A DNA stretch of 64,000 bases, from NCBI RefSeq assembly GCF_000513895.2, contig NZ_CP165782.1, positions 2,557,501 through 2,621,500 of the forward strand, in the 5' to 3' direction. A model generated the notes under the pieces. The model saw nothing but the letters and a program-made list of their open reading frames with translations. It had not been told where the DNA came from and searched no databases. The translations under genes were made by a program, and so were the position numbers. Every line of letters starts with the position of its first letter. The first letter of the stretch is position 1. The DNA comes from Ensifer sp. WSM1721 (lineage in GTDB: Bacteria; Pseudomonadota; Alphaproteobacteria; Rhizobiales; Rhizobiaceae). Positions 20,230 to 30,269 of this stretch are shown piece by piece.

Positions 20230-21471
20230 TCAGCTTCTGTAGTCGCCGTTGATCTCGACATATTCCTTGGTGAGATCGCAGGTATAGACGGTGGCACGAC
20301 CGGAACCGAGGCCGATATCGACACGGATCGGAATGGTCTCGCCCTTCATGACCGCCGTCGCGGCCGCTTCCGAATAGGAAGGATCGCGCTCGCCCTCGAC
20401 GGCAACGCGCACATCGCCAAACCAGATTGCCAGCCGATCGCGCTCCGCCATCTCTCCGGACTTGCCAACGGCCATGACCACGCGACCCCAATTGGCGTCC
20501 TCGCCGGCGATCGCCGTCTTGACGAGTGGCGAATTGGCGATCGACAGCGCGATGCGCTTGGCCGCGGCGTCGTTCTCGGCTCCCTCCACGGTCACTTCCA
20601 CCATCTTGCGTGCGCCTTCACCGTCGCGCACCACCTGAAGGGCGAGGTCGCGCAGCAGGTCGTTGAGGCCGGCGCGGAAACCGCCGAGGCGCGGGTCGGC
20701 CGCGTCTTCGACCTTTGCCTGGCCGTCCTTCGCCGCAGCACCCGTCGCAAAGAGCATCAGCGTGTCGGAGGTGGAGGTGTCGCTGTCGACCGTCACCGAA
20801 TTGAAGCTCGGACCGACGCCGGCCGAAAGCAACGCCTGTAACGCAGCCGGCGCAATGTCAGCATCGGTGACGACGAAGGAGAGCATGGTCGCCATGTCGG
20901 GCGCGATCATGCCGGCGCCTTTGGCGATGCCGTTGATGACGACCTTGACGCCGCCGATCTCGGCGCTGCGGGTGGCAACCTTCGGATAGGTGTCCGTCGT
21001 CATGATCGCCTTGGCCGCCTCGAACCAGAAATCCTCCGTGCCCGACGCAGCGAGACGATCGAGCACCCTGGCAAACTTGGTGGCGTCCAGCGGCTCGCCG
21101 ATCACGCCGGTCGATGCCAGGAAGACTTCGCCTTCGCTGCAGCCGACAGCCTTGGCCGCGGCCTCAGCAGTAAGCTCCGTTGCGTCCCTGCCCTTCTTAC
21201 CGGTGAAGGCGTTGGCGTTGCCGGAATTGACGACGACGGCGCGCGCAATGCCGCCGGGCAGATTCTTACGGCAGAAATCGACCGGGGCGGAGGGGCACTT
21301 CGACCGCGTGAAAACACCGGCGACCGCCGCCGGCTGGTCAAAGACCATCATCAGCACATCCGTGCGGTTCTTGTACTTGATCCCGGCAGCGGCGGTGGCC
21401 ATACGTACGCCGCGGAGGGCCGGCATTTCAGCAAAGGTTTTCGGAGCAAGCGGGGAAACGGAGCCGGACAT
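20230..21471 (-). CDS. argJ: Bifunctional ornithine acetyltransferase / N-acetylglutamate synthase
   Basis: 413 aa from the ATG at 21471; the open frame extends upstream but homology begins at [10 protein letters not shown]. The autocleavage site is intact: [16 protein letters not shown] with the nucleophilic Thr at 195, so the precursor should split into alpha and beta chains. Further conserved blocks: [12 protein letters not shown] and the C-terminal [17 protein letters not shown]. It recycles the acetyl group in arginine synthesis and may also make N-acetylglutamate. It heads the argJ-GNAT-mutT run. Confidence 0.96.
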   Translation of the reverse strand: MSGSVSPLAPKTFAEMPALRGVRMATAAAGIKYKNRTDVLMMVFDQPAAVAGVFTRSKCPSAPVDFCRKNLPGGIARAVVVNSGNANAFTGKKGRDATELTAEAAAKAVGCSEGEVFLASTGVIGEPLDATKFARVLDRLAASGTEDFWFEAAKAIMTTDTYPKVATRSAEIGGVKVVINGIAKGAGMIAPDMATMLSFVVTDADIAPAALQALLSAGVGPSFNSVTVDSDTSTSDTLMLFATGAAAKDGQAKVEDAADPRLGGFRAGLNDLLRDLALQVVRDGEGARKMVEVTVEGAENDAAAKRIALSIANSPLVKTAIAGEDANWGRVVMAVGKSGEMAERDRLAIWFGDVRVAVEGERDPSYSEAAATAVMKGETIPIRVDIGLGSGRATVYTCDLTKEYVEINGDYRS

Positions 21472-21560
21472 GGGAGAAACCTGCTTTTGAGAAGCCTCGG
21501 ATGGTGCGACAAATGCCCGAACGGCATTCAGCCGCCGGGCATTCTGATCTGTTGAGGGCA

Positions 21561-21603
21561 GAGCGGAATGCGGGCAAGTCAAGCTTGCCCTTTTCCTGCT
21601 CGG
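21561..21603 (+). repeat. Divergent family-2 repeat, copy d
   Basis: GAGCGGAATGCGGGCAA then a GGGCAAG/CTTGCCC hairpin (7-bp arms) and CCTTTTCCTGCTC. It shares the flanks of the family-2 repeats (AGCGGaATGCgGGC ... TTTTCC) but has a different central stem. It lies between argJ and ppiC. Confidence 0.4.
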
Positions 21604-21648
21604 CGCGATGCGTCTTCCCGAAGGATCGCGCAGCCGGAAAACTACTTG

Positions 21649-22506
21649 CTACTTGCTCTCCTGCGCCTTACCGGCCTCGTCATAGGCCTTCTTCAGCGCC
21701 GGGTCGGAGATCTCAACCGCGGTCGCCTTCTTCGCGGAAGCGAGAAGCTCAAGATATTTGTCGCGCATTACAAGCTGACGAACCTGCGGCTCGACCTGCT
21801 CGAGCGTCGGCGGAGCCTGCGGACGCTTGTCCTCGACGAGGATCACATGGAAGCCGAACTGCGTCTTGACCGGCGTCTTTGTATAGGCCCCCTTTTCCAG
21901 CGCGAAAGCGGCCGTCTCGAATTCCGGCACCATGCGGCCCTTGGTGAAATAGCCGAGGTCGCCGCCTTCTTCCTTGTTGGGATCGGTAGACTTGGCCTTG
22001 GCGAGCTCGACGAAGCTCTTGCCCGCATCGAGCTCCTTGATGACCTCCTTGGCCTCGTCCTCGGTCTTGACGAGGATATGGCGCGCCTTCACCTCTTCCT
22101 GCGGCGGGATGGCAGCGATTTCCTTGTCGTAGCGTGCCTTCACCTCTTCCTGCGTTACGGCGTCGACGACATGCTTTTTGAAGAAGGCGTTATGCAGTTC
22201 GCGCTCAGTCAGGAAGGCGACGCGCTGCTTGAACGCGGCATCGTTCTGGAGCCCTTCCTTTTCGGCGTCCTTTACCAGGAGCTTGACGTCGATGACCGCG
22301 GAAAGTGCTGCTGCACGCTTCTGTTCATCGGGCATCCGCTGAAGCTGCGGATCGAGGCTCATGATGGCGAGATCAAGCTCCGACTGGTGGATCTCCTGAT
22401 CGCCCACCCTCGCAATCACGGGATCGGTACCTTCGGCGCGCGCAGCACCGCCTGCGGCGATAATCGCGACCAGCGCCGCGGCTGCCAGAGTCTTGTATTT
22501 AGCCAT
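21649..22506 (-). CDS. Periplasmic parvulin-type peptidyl-prolyl isomerase (SurA/PpiC-like)
   Basis: 285 aa. The N-terminal signal peptide (MAKYKTLAAAALVAIIAAGGAARA) predicts export. A SurA-like N-terminal helical region (about 30-130) is followed by a parvulin domain (about 140-240) with ARHILVKTEDEA, GGDLGYFTKGRMVPEF and TQFGFHVI, all conserved PPIase blocks. It should aid folding of outer-membrane or periplasmic proteins. The C-terminus ends in a charged helix. It is divergent from secA with about 245 bp between, which links export and folding functions. Confidence 0.9.
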   Translation of the reverse strand: MAKYKTLAAAALVAIIAAGGAARAEGTDPVIARVGDQEIHQSELDLAIMSLDPQLQRMPDEQKRAAALSAVIDVKLLVKDAEKEGLQNDAAFKQRVAFLTERELHNAFFKKHVVDAVTQEEVKARYDKEIAAIPPQEEVKARHILVKTEDEAKEVIKELDAGKSFVELAKAKSTDPNKEEGGDLGYFTKGRMVPEFETAAFALEKGAYTKTPVKTQFGFHVILVEDKRPQAPPTLEQVEPQVRQLVMRDKYLELLASAKKATAVEISDPALKKAYDEAGKAQESK

Positions 22507-22614
22507 GATACTAACCTTTCACCATTGACCGCCAGCGCGATTGTCCTCGGCCTTCGAGCGGCTGCACAACACCAGAATGTGGCGGTTCTGCAGCCATCCA
22601 GCTGTGCAAGTGCG

Positions 22615-22643
22615 TTGACATAATCCGACCCCCCTCTTATCTG
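22615..22643 (+). promoter_or_regulatory. Sigma-70-type promoter of secA
   Basis: TTGACA (22615-22620), 17 bases, TATCTG (22638-22643). The -35 is perfect and the -10 partial. It lies about 109 bp upstream of the secA ATG in the divergent secA/ppiC gap. Confidence 0.5.
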
Positions 22644-22751
22644 TCACGCAACCTCGCGTCCAGAACAGTTTCCGGGGTTTCACGGCATTGCGCGGTTTTG
22701 TGACCGGGAAGCTGGAACCCCAGGGCGACACATAAGGAAAGGACCATTCGT

Positions 22752-25460
22752 ATGGTCAGTCTCGGCGGCCTTGCCCGCAAGTTGTTTGGTTCGGCCAACG
22801 ATCGCCGCGTCCGCGGCTACAATGGCCGCGTGGATGCCATCAACGCTCTCGAATCCGAAATGAAAGCGCTGAGCGATGAAGCGCTGGCGGCAAAAACGGT
22901 GGAATTCCGTCAGCAGCTCGCCGAAGGCAAGACATTGGACGACATCCTCGTGCCGGCCTTCGCCGTCGTGCGGGAGGCCGCGCGCCGCGTTCTCGGCCTG
23001 CGCCCCTTCGACGTCCAGCTCATCGGCGGCATGATCCTGCACGAGCGCGCCATCTCCGAAATGAAGACTGGCGAAGGCAAGACGCTCGTCGCGACGCTAC
23101 CCGTCTATCTCAACGCGCTCGCCGGCAAGGGCGTGCATGTCGTCACCGTCAACGACTATCTCGCCCAGCGCGACGCCAGCATGATGGGTCGCGTCTACGG
23201 CTTTCTCGGTCTGACAACGGGCGTCATCATCCACGGGCTCTCCGACGAGCAGCGCCGCGACGCCTATGCCTGCGACGTGACCTACGCGACCAACAACGAA
23301 CTCGGCTTCGATTATCTGCGCGACAACATGAAGTACGAACGCGCGCAGATGGTGCAGCGCGGTCATTTCTTCGCGATCGTCGACGAAGTAGATTCGATTC
23401 TGGTCGACGAAGCGCGCACGCCCCTGATCATCTCCGGCCCGCTCGACGACCGCTCCGATCTTTACAACACCATCAACGACTTCATTCCGCTCCTGTCGCC
23501 GGAAGATTACGAGATCGACGAAAAGCAGCGCTCGGCCAATTTCTCGGAGGAAGGCACCGAGAAGATAGAGAACCTGCTGCGCGAGGCCGGCCTCTTGAAG
23601 GGCGAGTCGCTTTACGACATCGAGAACGTCGCGATCGTCCACCACGTCAACAACGCGCTGAAGGCCCACAAGCTCTTCCAGCGCGACAAAGACTACATCG
23701 TACGCAACGGCGAGATCGTCATCATCGACGAGTTCACCGGCCGCATGATGCCAGGTCGCCGCTATTCCGAAGGCCAGCACCAGGCGCTCGAAGCCAAGGA
23801 AAAGGTGCAGATCCAGCCTGAGAACCAGACGCTCGCTTCGATCACCTTCCAGAATTATTTCCGCATGTACGAGAAGCTTGCGGGCATGACCGGTACCGCG
23901 GCGACGGAAGCCGAGGAATTCGGCAATATCTATGGCCTTGAAGTGGTGGAAGTTCCGACGAACCTGCCGATCAAGCGCGTCGATGAGGACGACGAGGTCT
24001 ATCGGACGGCCGCCGAGAAGTACAAGGCGATCATCGAAGAAATCAAGGCGGCGCATGAGCGCGATCAGCCGATGCTCGTCGGCACGACCTCGATCGAAAA
24101 GTCCGAGTTGCTCGCCGAGATGCTGAAGAAGAGCGGTTTCTCGAAATTCCAGGTACTGAACGCCCGCTATCACGAGCAGGAAGCCTATATCGTCGCCCAG
24201 GCCGGCGTTCCGGGCGCGGTTACGATCGCCACCAACATGGCCGGCCGCGGCACCGACATCCAGCTCGGCGGCAACCCGGACATGCGCATCCAGCAGGAAC
24301 TGGCCGAGGTCGAGCCGGGTCCCGAGCGCGAAGCGCGCGAAAAGGCGATCCGTGAAGAAGTCCAGAAGCTCAAGGACAAGGCGCTCGCCGCCGGCGGTCT
24401 CTATGTTCTCGCCACCGAGCGGCATGAAAGCCGCCGCATCGACAACCAGTTGCGCGGCCGTTCGGGCCGCCAGGGCGACCCCGGCCGCTCGAAGTTCTTC
24501 CTGTCGATACAGGACGACCTGATGCGCATCTTCGGCTCCGACCGGATGGACGGCATGCTGCAGAAGCTGGGATTGAAGGAAGGCGAGGCGATCGTCCATC
24601 CCTGGATCAACAAGGCGCTCGAACGCGCCCAGAAGAAGGTCGAGGCGCGCAACTTCGACATCCGCAAGAACCTCTTGAAATATGACGACGTGCTCAACGA
24701 TCAGCGCAAGGTCATCTTCGAACAGCGCATCGAACTGATGGACGCGGAGAGCGTCACCGAGACGGTCACCGACATGCGCAACGAAGTGATCGAGGACATC
24801 GTCTCGAAGCGCATCCCCGAGCGCGCCTATGCCGAGCAATGGGATGTCGAGGGGCTCAAGGCGGACGTCCAGCAACACCTCAACCTCGATTTACCGATCG
24901 CCGAATGGGCGGCGGAAGACGGCATCGCCGAGGACGATATCCGCGAGCGCATTACCGCCGCGGCGGACAAGGCGGCCGCCGAACGCGCCGAGCGTTTCGG
25001 GCCCGACATCATGCAATATGTCGAGCGCTCGGTCGTTCTCCAGACGCTCGACCACCTCTGGCGCGAGCACATCGTCAATCTCGACCACCTGCGTTCGGTC
25101 ATCGGCTTCCGCGGCTATGCCCAGCGTGATCCGCTGCAGGAATACAAGTCCGAGGCCTTCGAACTCTTCCAGGCCCTGCTCTCGAACCTCCGTCAGGCTG
25201 TCACGGCGCAGATGATGCGCGTCGAACTGGTGCGCGAGGCGCCCGAACCGCCGCAGCAACTGCCGCCGATGGAAGCACATCACATCGATCCGCTGACCGG
25301 CGAGGACGACTTTGCGCCGGCTGCACCCATGCTGGCTGCCGCTCAGGCGGACCGCAATCCGGCCGATCCTTCGACCTGGGGCAAGGTCGCTCGCAACGAG
25401 CCCTGCCCCTGCGGCTCCGGGAAGAAATACAAGCATTGCCACGGCATGTACGTGGCATGA
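22752..25460 (+). CDS. secA: Preprotein translocase ATPase SecA
   Basis: 902 aa. The DEAD-type motor has Walker [12 protein letters not shown] near 105 and [20 protein letters not shown] near 210. The preprotein cross-linking and second nucleotide domains follow ([38 protein letters not shown]). The extreme C-terminus is the zinc-binding SecB/lipid tail [14 protein letters not shown]. It drives Sec-dependent export at the inner membrane. The start has AAGGAAAGGA upstream. A terminator lies 67 bp after the stop. Confidence 0.98.
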   Translation: MVSLGGLARKLFGSANDRRVRGYNGRVDAINALESEMKALSDEALAAKTVEFRQQLAEGKTLDDILVPAFAVVREAARRVLGLRPFDVQLIGGMILHERAISEMKTGEGKTLVATLPVYLNALAGKGVHVVTVNDYLAQRDASMMGRVYGFLGLTTGVIIHGLSDEQRRDAYACDVTYATNNELGFDYLRDNMKYERAQMVQRGHFFAIVDEVDSILVDEARTPLIISGPLDDRSDLYNTINDFIPLLSPEDYEIDEKQRSANFSEEGTEKIENLLREAGLLKGESLYDIENVAIVHHVNNALKAHKLFQRDKDYIVRNGEIVIIDEFTGRMMPGRRYSEGQHQALEAKEKVQIQPENQTLASITFQNYFRMYEKLAGMTGTAATEAEEFGNIYGLEVVEVPTNLPIKRVDEDDEVYRTAAEKYKAIIEEIKAAHERDQPMLVGTTSIEKSELLAEMLKKSGFSKFQVLNARYHEQEAYIVAQAGVPGAVTIATNMAGRGTDIQLGGNPDMRIQQELAEVEPGPEREAREKAIREEVQKLKDKALAAGGLYVLATERHESRRIDNQLRGRSGRQGDPGRSKFFLSIQDDLMRIFGSDRMDGMLQKLGLKEGEAIVHPWINKALERAQKKVEARNFDIRKNLLKYDDVLNDQRKVIFEQRIELMDAESVTETVTDMRNEVIEDIVSKRIPERAYAEQWDVEGLKADVQQHLNLDLPIAEWAAEDGIAEDDIRERITAAADKAAAERAERFGPDIMQYVERSVVLQTLDHLWREHIVNLDHLRSVIGFRGYAQRDPLQEYKSEAFELFQALLSNLRQAVTAQMMRVELVREAPEPPQQLPPMEAHHIDPLTGEDDFAPAAPMLAAAQADRNPADPSTWGKVARNEPCPCGSGKKYKHCHGMYVA

Positions 25461-25484
25461 TTTCGGGAGCTGATAGCTGAGGTC

Positions 25485-25526
25485 GGGATGCGGGCAAAAA
25501 ACCGCTCCACATTTCCCTCATTTTGG
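25485..25526 (+). repeat. Short dispersed repeat, family 2, copy b
   Basis: GGGATGCGGGCAAAAAACCGC followed by TCCACATTTCCC: the same ordered blocks as at 18871-18923. It lies between the secA stop and its terminator. Confidence 0.6.
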
Positions 25527-25550
25527 ATGCCGCCCTCCGGGCGGCATTTT
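25527..25550 (+). terminator. Rho-independent terminator of secA
   Basis: Perfect 9-bp arms ATGCCGCCC and GGGCGGCAT around TCC, followed by TTTT. Confidence 0.8.
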
Positions 25551-25701
25551 CATGTCTATTGGATCAGCGTTCGGTTTGCGCGGCGCGAACTCGGCTGCGG
25601 CCGCGACGTCTTCGAGATACGACCGGACGGAACTGTTTGTTAACGCTGATCTGACAGAAGTGAAGCCCTGTATTGCGTAATCTCAGGGTGTCCTCGTGTT
25701 C

Positions 25702-27117
25702 ATGGCGGTATGTCAATCAGCCGGACGAATGTTGCCGTCGGCGCTGAGGCATCGCCTGTACTCCTTGCTAAGGCGGCTCGCGCCCGTTCTGTCCAGCGCC
25801 GATCCCCGCAGTCGGGCGCAGCGAATGGCCCTCATCGCCTTTGCCATCCGCATTCTCAGCGCAGCCATCGCGTTCGTTTCGCAGATCGTCCTCGCACGCC
25901 TGATGGGTGAATTCGAATACGGCATCTTCATCTTCGTCTGGGTGCTGGCGGTGCTCTTCGGCAATCTGTCGTGCCTTGGTTTCCATGCCGCGATCATCCG
26001 CTTCCTGCCGGAATACAATACGGCCGCCGCCCTTGCCGAAATCCGCGGTCTCACGATGACGGCACGCATCTTCGCCATGCTCTCGGCGACGGCACTCGCT
26101 ATGGTCGGCGGGGCCGGCCTCTGGCTCTTCGGCTCCATGGTCGAAGGCTATTACATCATTCCGCTCTATCTTGGCCTCACCACCCTGCCGATGATCGCGC
26201 TCGGCGACGTGATGGAAGGCACCGCGCGCGCCCATAGCTGGGCGATCGCCGCCATGAGCCCGACCTACATCGCGCGCCCACTGCTCATTCTCGCTTTCAT
26301 GCTGCTCGCAAGTTCGGCCGGGATGCCCCACGACGCGACGACGGCCGTGGCCGCCGCATTGGCGGCCACCTATGTGACAACGCTTGGACAGTTCCTTGCC
26401 ATGATATGGCGGCTCGGCAAGCATTACGTTCGCGGGCCGATGAAGGTCGAGCTCTGGCGCTGGCTGCGTGTTTCGGTGCCCATCTTTCTCGTCGACGGCT
26501 TCGGTTTCCTGCTCACCAATTCCGATGTCGTGATCGTCGGGCTTTATCTCAAACCCGGCGATGTAGCGATCTACTTCGCGGCAGCGAAGACCATGGCGCT
26601 CGTTCATTTCGTCATGTTCGCGGTGAAGGCGGCGGCAGGCCCGCGTTTTTCCGCGGCGATGGCCCTGCGTGACCGCAAGCAATTGGCGGAGATCGCCGTC
26701 GAGAGTGCGCGCTGGTCCTTCTGGCCGTCGCTCGCGATCGGCGGCACCGTGCTCGCGGCCGGCGACTTCCTGCTTTCGCTCTTCGGCCCGGCCTTCATCG
26801 CGGGCACCCCTTTGATGGCGATCCTGCTTGCCGGCATTCTGGCCAAGGCCTTCGTCGGCCCCGCCGAAACGCTGCTCACCATGGCCGGGCGTCAGAAGCT
26901 CTGCGTGATCCTCTATGCAGGCGCACTCGCCACGAACATCGCACTGAATGTAACGCTTATCCCGCTTTTCGGTCTGACCGGCGCGGCCGCTGCGACGGCC
27001 GGTGCCATGTTTGCGGAGGCGGCGATCCTGCACGTCGCCGTCAGACACACGTTCGGCTTCGCGCTGCTGGCGCTTGCGGGCGCCATGAGCGGCAATGACA
27101 AGAACGAGGCGATTTGA
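25702..27117 (+). CDS. Polysaccharide flippase (MOP/Wzx-type oligosaccharide transporter)
   Basis: 471 aa from the ATG at 25702; an in-frame GTG at 25696 is equally possible, since AGGGTG lies upstream of both. About 12-14 membrane helices with the MOP-superfamily opening (ILSAAIAFVSQIVLARLMGEFEYG) and internal family blocks (FLLTNSDVVIVGLYLKPGDVAIYFAAAK, shown here in part). Such proteins flip lipid-linked oligosaccharides across the inner membrane. The stop codon (27115-27117) is immediately followed by the next gene at 27121, a BioF2-type acyltransferase, so the two form a pair. No glycosyltransferase or polymerase is nearby, so the substrate is unknown. Confidence 0.85.
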   Translation: MAVCQSAGRMLPSALRHRLYSLLRRLAPVLSSADPRSRAQRMALIAFAIRILSAAIAFVSQIVLARLMGEFEYGIFIFVWVLAVLFGNLSCLGFHAAIIRFLPEYNTAAALAEIRGLTMTARIFAMLSATALAMVGGAGLWLFGSMVEGYYIIPLYLGLTTLPMIALGDVMEGTARAHSWAIAAMSPTYIARPLLILAFMLLASSAGMPHDATTAVAAALAATYVTTLGQFLAMIWRLGKHYVRGPMKVELWRWLRVSVPIFLVDGFGFLLTNSDVVIVGLYLKPGDVAIYFAAAKTMALVHFVMFAVKAAAGPRFSAAMALRDRKQLAEIAVESARWSFWPSLAIGGTVLAAGDFLLSLFGPAFIAGTPLMAILLAGILAKAFVGPAETLLTMAGRQKLCVILYAGALATNIALNVTLIPLFGLTGAAAATAGAMFAEAAILHVAVRHTFGFALLALAGAMSGNDKNEAI

Positions 27118-27120
27118 GCC

Positions 27121-28395
27121 ATGAGCGGCAATGTCCATCTTCCCGGAGACGTAAACAGCAGTGCGACCCGCCTGCTCGGCGGCCTGGCGCACCCCGGCTT
27201 CGACACTTCGCAGGCCGAAAGGACCCTGCCGGTCGGGCGTCCCGGACGGCACCTGGCGGTCTATCCGGCGAGAGCCGGCTACGAGCTGCAGCGGGAACTC
27301 GACTTCCTCTCCAACCGCGCGATCGAGCCGAACGTCTTCTTCACCGGGCGTTTCCTCGCCCCGGCAATGCCGCGGCTCGAGGACCGGGTCATCCGGCTCG
27401 CGGTGGTCCGCGACAACAACGAAGAGCGCAGCCGCATCCGATTCCTCATGCCGTTTTCCATCGAGAAGCCGGGCTTCTCGATCGGTGCGACCATCATTCG
27501 CGCCTGGTCCAACCCGTTCGGCCCCTTGGGCACGCCGCTTCTGGATGCGGAGGACGCGGCCGAAACGATCAGCAACCTTTACGAGGCGCTGGCCGCCCCC
27601 TCCTCCGGCCTGCCGCCCATCCTCGTGCTTCCGGACCTAAGGCTCAAAGGCAAATTCGCGCAGCTCACCCGTGCCGTCGCCATCAGCGAGAACCTGCCGT
27701 TGACGGTGACCGATACCTTCAGCCGACCGATGCTCGAAAGCCTGCTCGACGGCCCAACCTATCTGCGCAAGGCGATCAGCCCCGCGCATCTTAAGGAACT
27801 GAGGCGGCAATGGAACAATCTCGGCAAGGAGGGAACCCTCGCCTACAATGTCGCACGCCGGCCGGACGAGATCCGATTGCGATTGGAGGAATTCCTGGCG
27901 CTTGAGGCATCCGGCTGGAAGGGCCGCGAACGCAGCGCCATGATCATGGACCGCTTTCGCGCCGCCTTCGCGAGGGAGGCGGTGACCAATCTCGCCGAGG
28001 CGGACAGCGTGCGCATCCACACGCTCGACCTCAACGGCAGGGCGATCGCGGCGATCGTCGTGCTGCTGATGGCGGGCGAGGCCTATGCGTGGAAGACGGC
28101 CTATGACGAGCGCTATGCGAAGTTCTCGCCGGGCAAGCTCCTGGTGGCGGAACTCACCGAATGGCACCTGGACGACGCAAATATCGTCCGCTCCGATTCC
28201 TGCGCGGTGCCCGATCATCCGGTGATGAGCCGCTTGTGGCAGGAGCGCGAGGAGATGGGCACACTCGTTGTCGGCCTCGAGCAGAACCGTGACCGGGACG
28301 TGCGCCAGGTCGCCGCTCAGCTCCACCTCTATCGCAACACCCGCAACATGGCCCGCCTGCTGCGGGAAAAAATACGCGCGCTCGCCGGCCGGTGA
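27121..28395 (+). CDS. GNAT-fold acyltransferase of the BioF2/CelD (FemAB-like) family
   Basis: 424 aa, starting three bases after the flippase stop. The central/C-terminal region (about 200-400) fits the BioF2-like double-GNAT domain: LRRQWNNLGKEGTL, FLALEASGWKGRERSA, FYRF-like DRFRAAFAREA, and WKTAYDERYAKFSPGKLL, the acyl-CoA/acceptor site segment shared with CelD and FemAB relatives. No signal peptide or membrane helix, so it is cytoplasmic. With a flippase as partner, N- or O-acylation of a lipid-linked sugar before export is a plausible inference. The stop codon sits in the loop of a hairpin. Confidence 0.8.
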   Translation: MSGNVHLPGDVNSSATRLLGGLAHPGFDTSQAERTLPVGRPGRHLAVYPARAGYELQRELDFLSNRAIEPNVFFTGRFLAPAMPRLEDRVIRLAVVRDNNEERSRIRFLMPFSIEKPGFSIGATIIRAWSNPFGPLGTPLLDAEDAAETISNLYEALAAPSSGLPPILVLPDLRLKGKFAQLTRAVAISENLPLTVTDTFSRPMLESLLDGPTYLRKAISPAHLKELRRQWNNLGKEGTLAYNVARRPDEIRLRLEEFLALEASGWKGRERSAMIMDRFRAAFAREAVTNLAEADSVRIHTLDLNGRAIAAIVVLLMAGEAYAWKTAYDERYAKFSPGKLLVAELTEWHLDDANIVRSDSCAVPDHPVMSRLWQEREEMGTLVVGLEQNRDRDVRQVAAQLHLYRNTRNMARLLREKIRALAGR

Positions 28396-28403
28396 CCGGC
28401 CGG
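28385..28403. terminator. GC hairpin with the stop codon in its loop, between convergent genes
   Basis: Arms CCGGCCGG (28385-28392 and 28396-28403) are perfect and enclose TGA, the stop codon of the acyltransferase gene. No T tract follows on either strand, so it is not a textbook terminator. It occupies the 12-bp gap to the convergent acyl-CoA synthetase gene and could limit read-through. Confidence 0.4.
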
Positions 28404-28407
28404 GCAA

Positions 28408-30057
28408 TTATTCCCAGCCGGATTGCGCCCGCGCCTCCGCGGCCGCCCTCTCGCGCAACAACCGGCGGATGACCTTGCCCGAGGTCGTGAGCGGCAGGCT
28501 ATCGACGAACTCGATCTCGCGCGGATATTCGTGCATGGAAAGCCTGGTCTTCACCCAGTCGCGAATATCCGCTGCAACCTCTTCGTTGGCGGCGGCGCCC
28601 GGCTTCAGGACCACATAGGCTTTGACGATCTCGGTGCGGACCGCGTCCGGCTTGCCGACAGCCGCCGCAAGCTGCACGTCCGGGTGCCCCGCGAGGCAAT
28701 CCTCGATCTCGCCGGGGCCGATGCGATAGCCGGACGAGGTGATGACGTCGTCGTCACGGCCGAAGAAGGTGAAGTAGCCCTCGTCGTCCATGACGCCCTG
28801 GTCGCCGGTCGTCATCCAATCGCCGATGAACTTCGCCTCGGTCGCCTTCTCATTGCGCCAATAGCCGAGAAACATCACCGGATCCGGGCGCTTGATCGCA
28901 ACCTGCCCCACCGTCCCGGGCGGCAGCACGCGTCCATCACCGTCGATGATCGCGACCTGATGCCCGGGCGCGGCCTTACCCATCGAGCCGGGTTTCAACA
29001 CGCCGAGATCGGCCGCCGAGGAGATGACGATGTTGCATTCCGTCTGGCCATAGAACTCGCTCACCTCCATGCCGAGCGCCGCTTTGCCCCATTCGAAGGT
29101 CTCGCGCCCGAGCGCCTCTCCCGCCGACCCGATCGTCCGCAAGTTGAGCCTGTACCGGTCGCGCGGGCGCTCGACGGATTTCAAGAGCCTGAGCGCGGTC
29201 GGCGGAATGAAGGCATTGCGTACGTCCATCTCTTCCATGATCCGGAAAGCCATATGGGCGTCGAATTTCTGCGCCGGCGAGGAAACCACAGGCACGCCGA
29301 AGAAGAGCGCTGGCAAGAGCGCGTTCAGGAGGCCGCCGGCCCAGGCCCAGTCGGCCGGGGTCCACATCCGGTCGCCCGGCTGCGGCAGGAAATGATGATG
29401 GAACTGAAATCCCGGCAGGTGGCCGAGCAGAACGCGATGACCATGCAAGGCCCCCTTCGGCGGTCCCGTCGTTCCGGAAGTATAGATCATCAGTGCCGGA
29501 TCATCCGGCGTCGTGTCAGCAGCATCGAAGCGGCCCTCCCGTGACACTAGTTCACGAAAACGCAGGGTGCCGGGCTCTTCATCCGCTTCCGCAAGCACGA
29601 CCAGCCGAAGTGCTGTCAGTTCGCCCCGGATCGCCGCAATCCGCTCGTAGCCGAAACGATTGGTCACGATCGCACTCACCTCCGCATCCTGCAACCGGTA
29701 GGCGAGCGCCTCGACGCCGAAGAGAAGCGCAAGCGGCAGGGCGACGGCGCCGAGCTTATAGATCGCCGCATGGGCGATTGCCGCCTCGAAGCCCTGCGGC
29801 AGGAGAATGGCGACGCGATCGCCGGGCCGGACCCCCTGCGCCGCGAGCCCTCCTGCGAATGCGGACGAGCGCGTCGCGAAGGCACCGTAGGTGAGCGACA
29901 GATGCGCGCCTTCTGGGCTGAAATGCTGCAGACAGATCCGCTCTGGATCGCGCGCCGCCCAGGCGTCGCTGACGGCGACGCCGATATTGAACTTCTCCGG
30001 TATCCGCCAGCGGAATTCGCGATAGAGTTCGTCGTAATCGTCGATCTTCGGTAGCAT
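28408..30057 (-). CDS. Acyl-CoA synthetase (AMP-binding, acetyl/medium-chain type)
   Basis: 549 aa. The P-loop motif MIYTSGTTGPPKG lies near 190-205, the YGQTECN A5-type block near 330, the TGDQGVMDDEGY hinge region near 410 and the C-terminal lysine site LPLTTSGKVIRR near 525. This is the ANL superfamily: ATP-dependent activation of a carboxylate to acyl-AMP then acyl-CoA. The length and WTPADWAWAGGL block fit the acetate/medium-chain acyl-CoA ligase group. No pathway partner is adjacent. The start lies near a noncoding gap shared with the divergent Gln-rich protein gene. Confidence 0.88.
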   Translation of the reverse strand: MLPKIDDYDELYREFRWRIPEKFNIGVAVSDAWAARDPERICLQHFSPEGAHLSLTYGAFATRSSAFAGGLAAQGVRPGDRVAILLPQGFEAAIAHAAIYKLGAVALPLALLFGVEALAYRLQDAEVSAIVTNRFGYERIAAIRGELTALRLVVLAEADEEPGTLRFRELVSREGRFDAADTTPDDPALMIYTSGTTGPPKGALHGHRVLLGHLPGFQFHHHFLPQPGDRMWTPADWAWAGGLLNALLPALFFGVPVVSSPAQKFDAHMAFRIMEEMDVRNAFIPPTALRLLKSVERPRDRYRLNLRTIGSAGEALGRETFEWGKAALGMEVSEFYGQTECNIVISSAADLGVLKPGSMGKAAPGHQVAIIDGDGRVLPPGTVGQVAIKRPDPVMFLGYWRNEKATEAKFIGDWMTTGDQGVMDDEGYFTFFGRDDDVITSSGYRIGPGEIEDCLAGHPDVQLAAAVGKPDAVRTEIVKAYVVLKPGAAANEEVAADIRDWVKTRLSMHEYPREIEFVDSLPLTTSGKVIRRLLRERAAAEARAQSGWE

Positions 30058-30205
30058 GACTCGTCACAACAGAAATGTTGCAACGCAGCTAACATCGCTG
30101 CCCCTTGAAATTCAATGGGTGGCGAGCCCGGTCGCAGCCATGAGGACCTTGTCATGCACCAGACCAGCAGATTTCCTTATTCCGGCACCGGCTTTGAAGA
30201 ACTCT

Positions 30206-30230
30206 GGAACAAAGCTTGAGCTGCTCGGTT
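30206..30230 (+). promoter_or_regulatory. RpoE2/EcfG-type general-stress promoter
   Basis: GGAAC (30206-30210), exactly 18 bases, then TT (30229-30230). This fits the GGAAC-N18-TT pattern recalled for the S. meliloti RpoE2 sigma factor. It lies about 40 bp upstream of the Gln-rich exported protein gene, a spacing suited to a short leader. Confidence 0.5.
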
Positions 30231-30269
30231 CGCCGCTTGAAGGGACGATGCATTATTGGAGAACATCTA

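Noticed and set aside
23097..24878. 593-codon open frame antisense to secA
   Set aside because: Same high-GC antisense effect; no motif, and secA is unambiguous.
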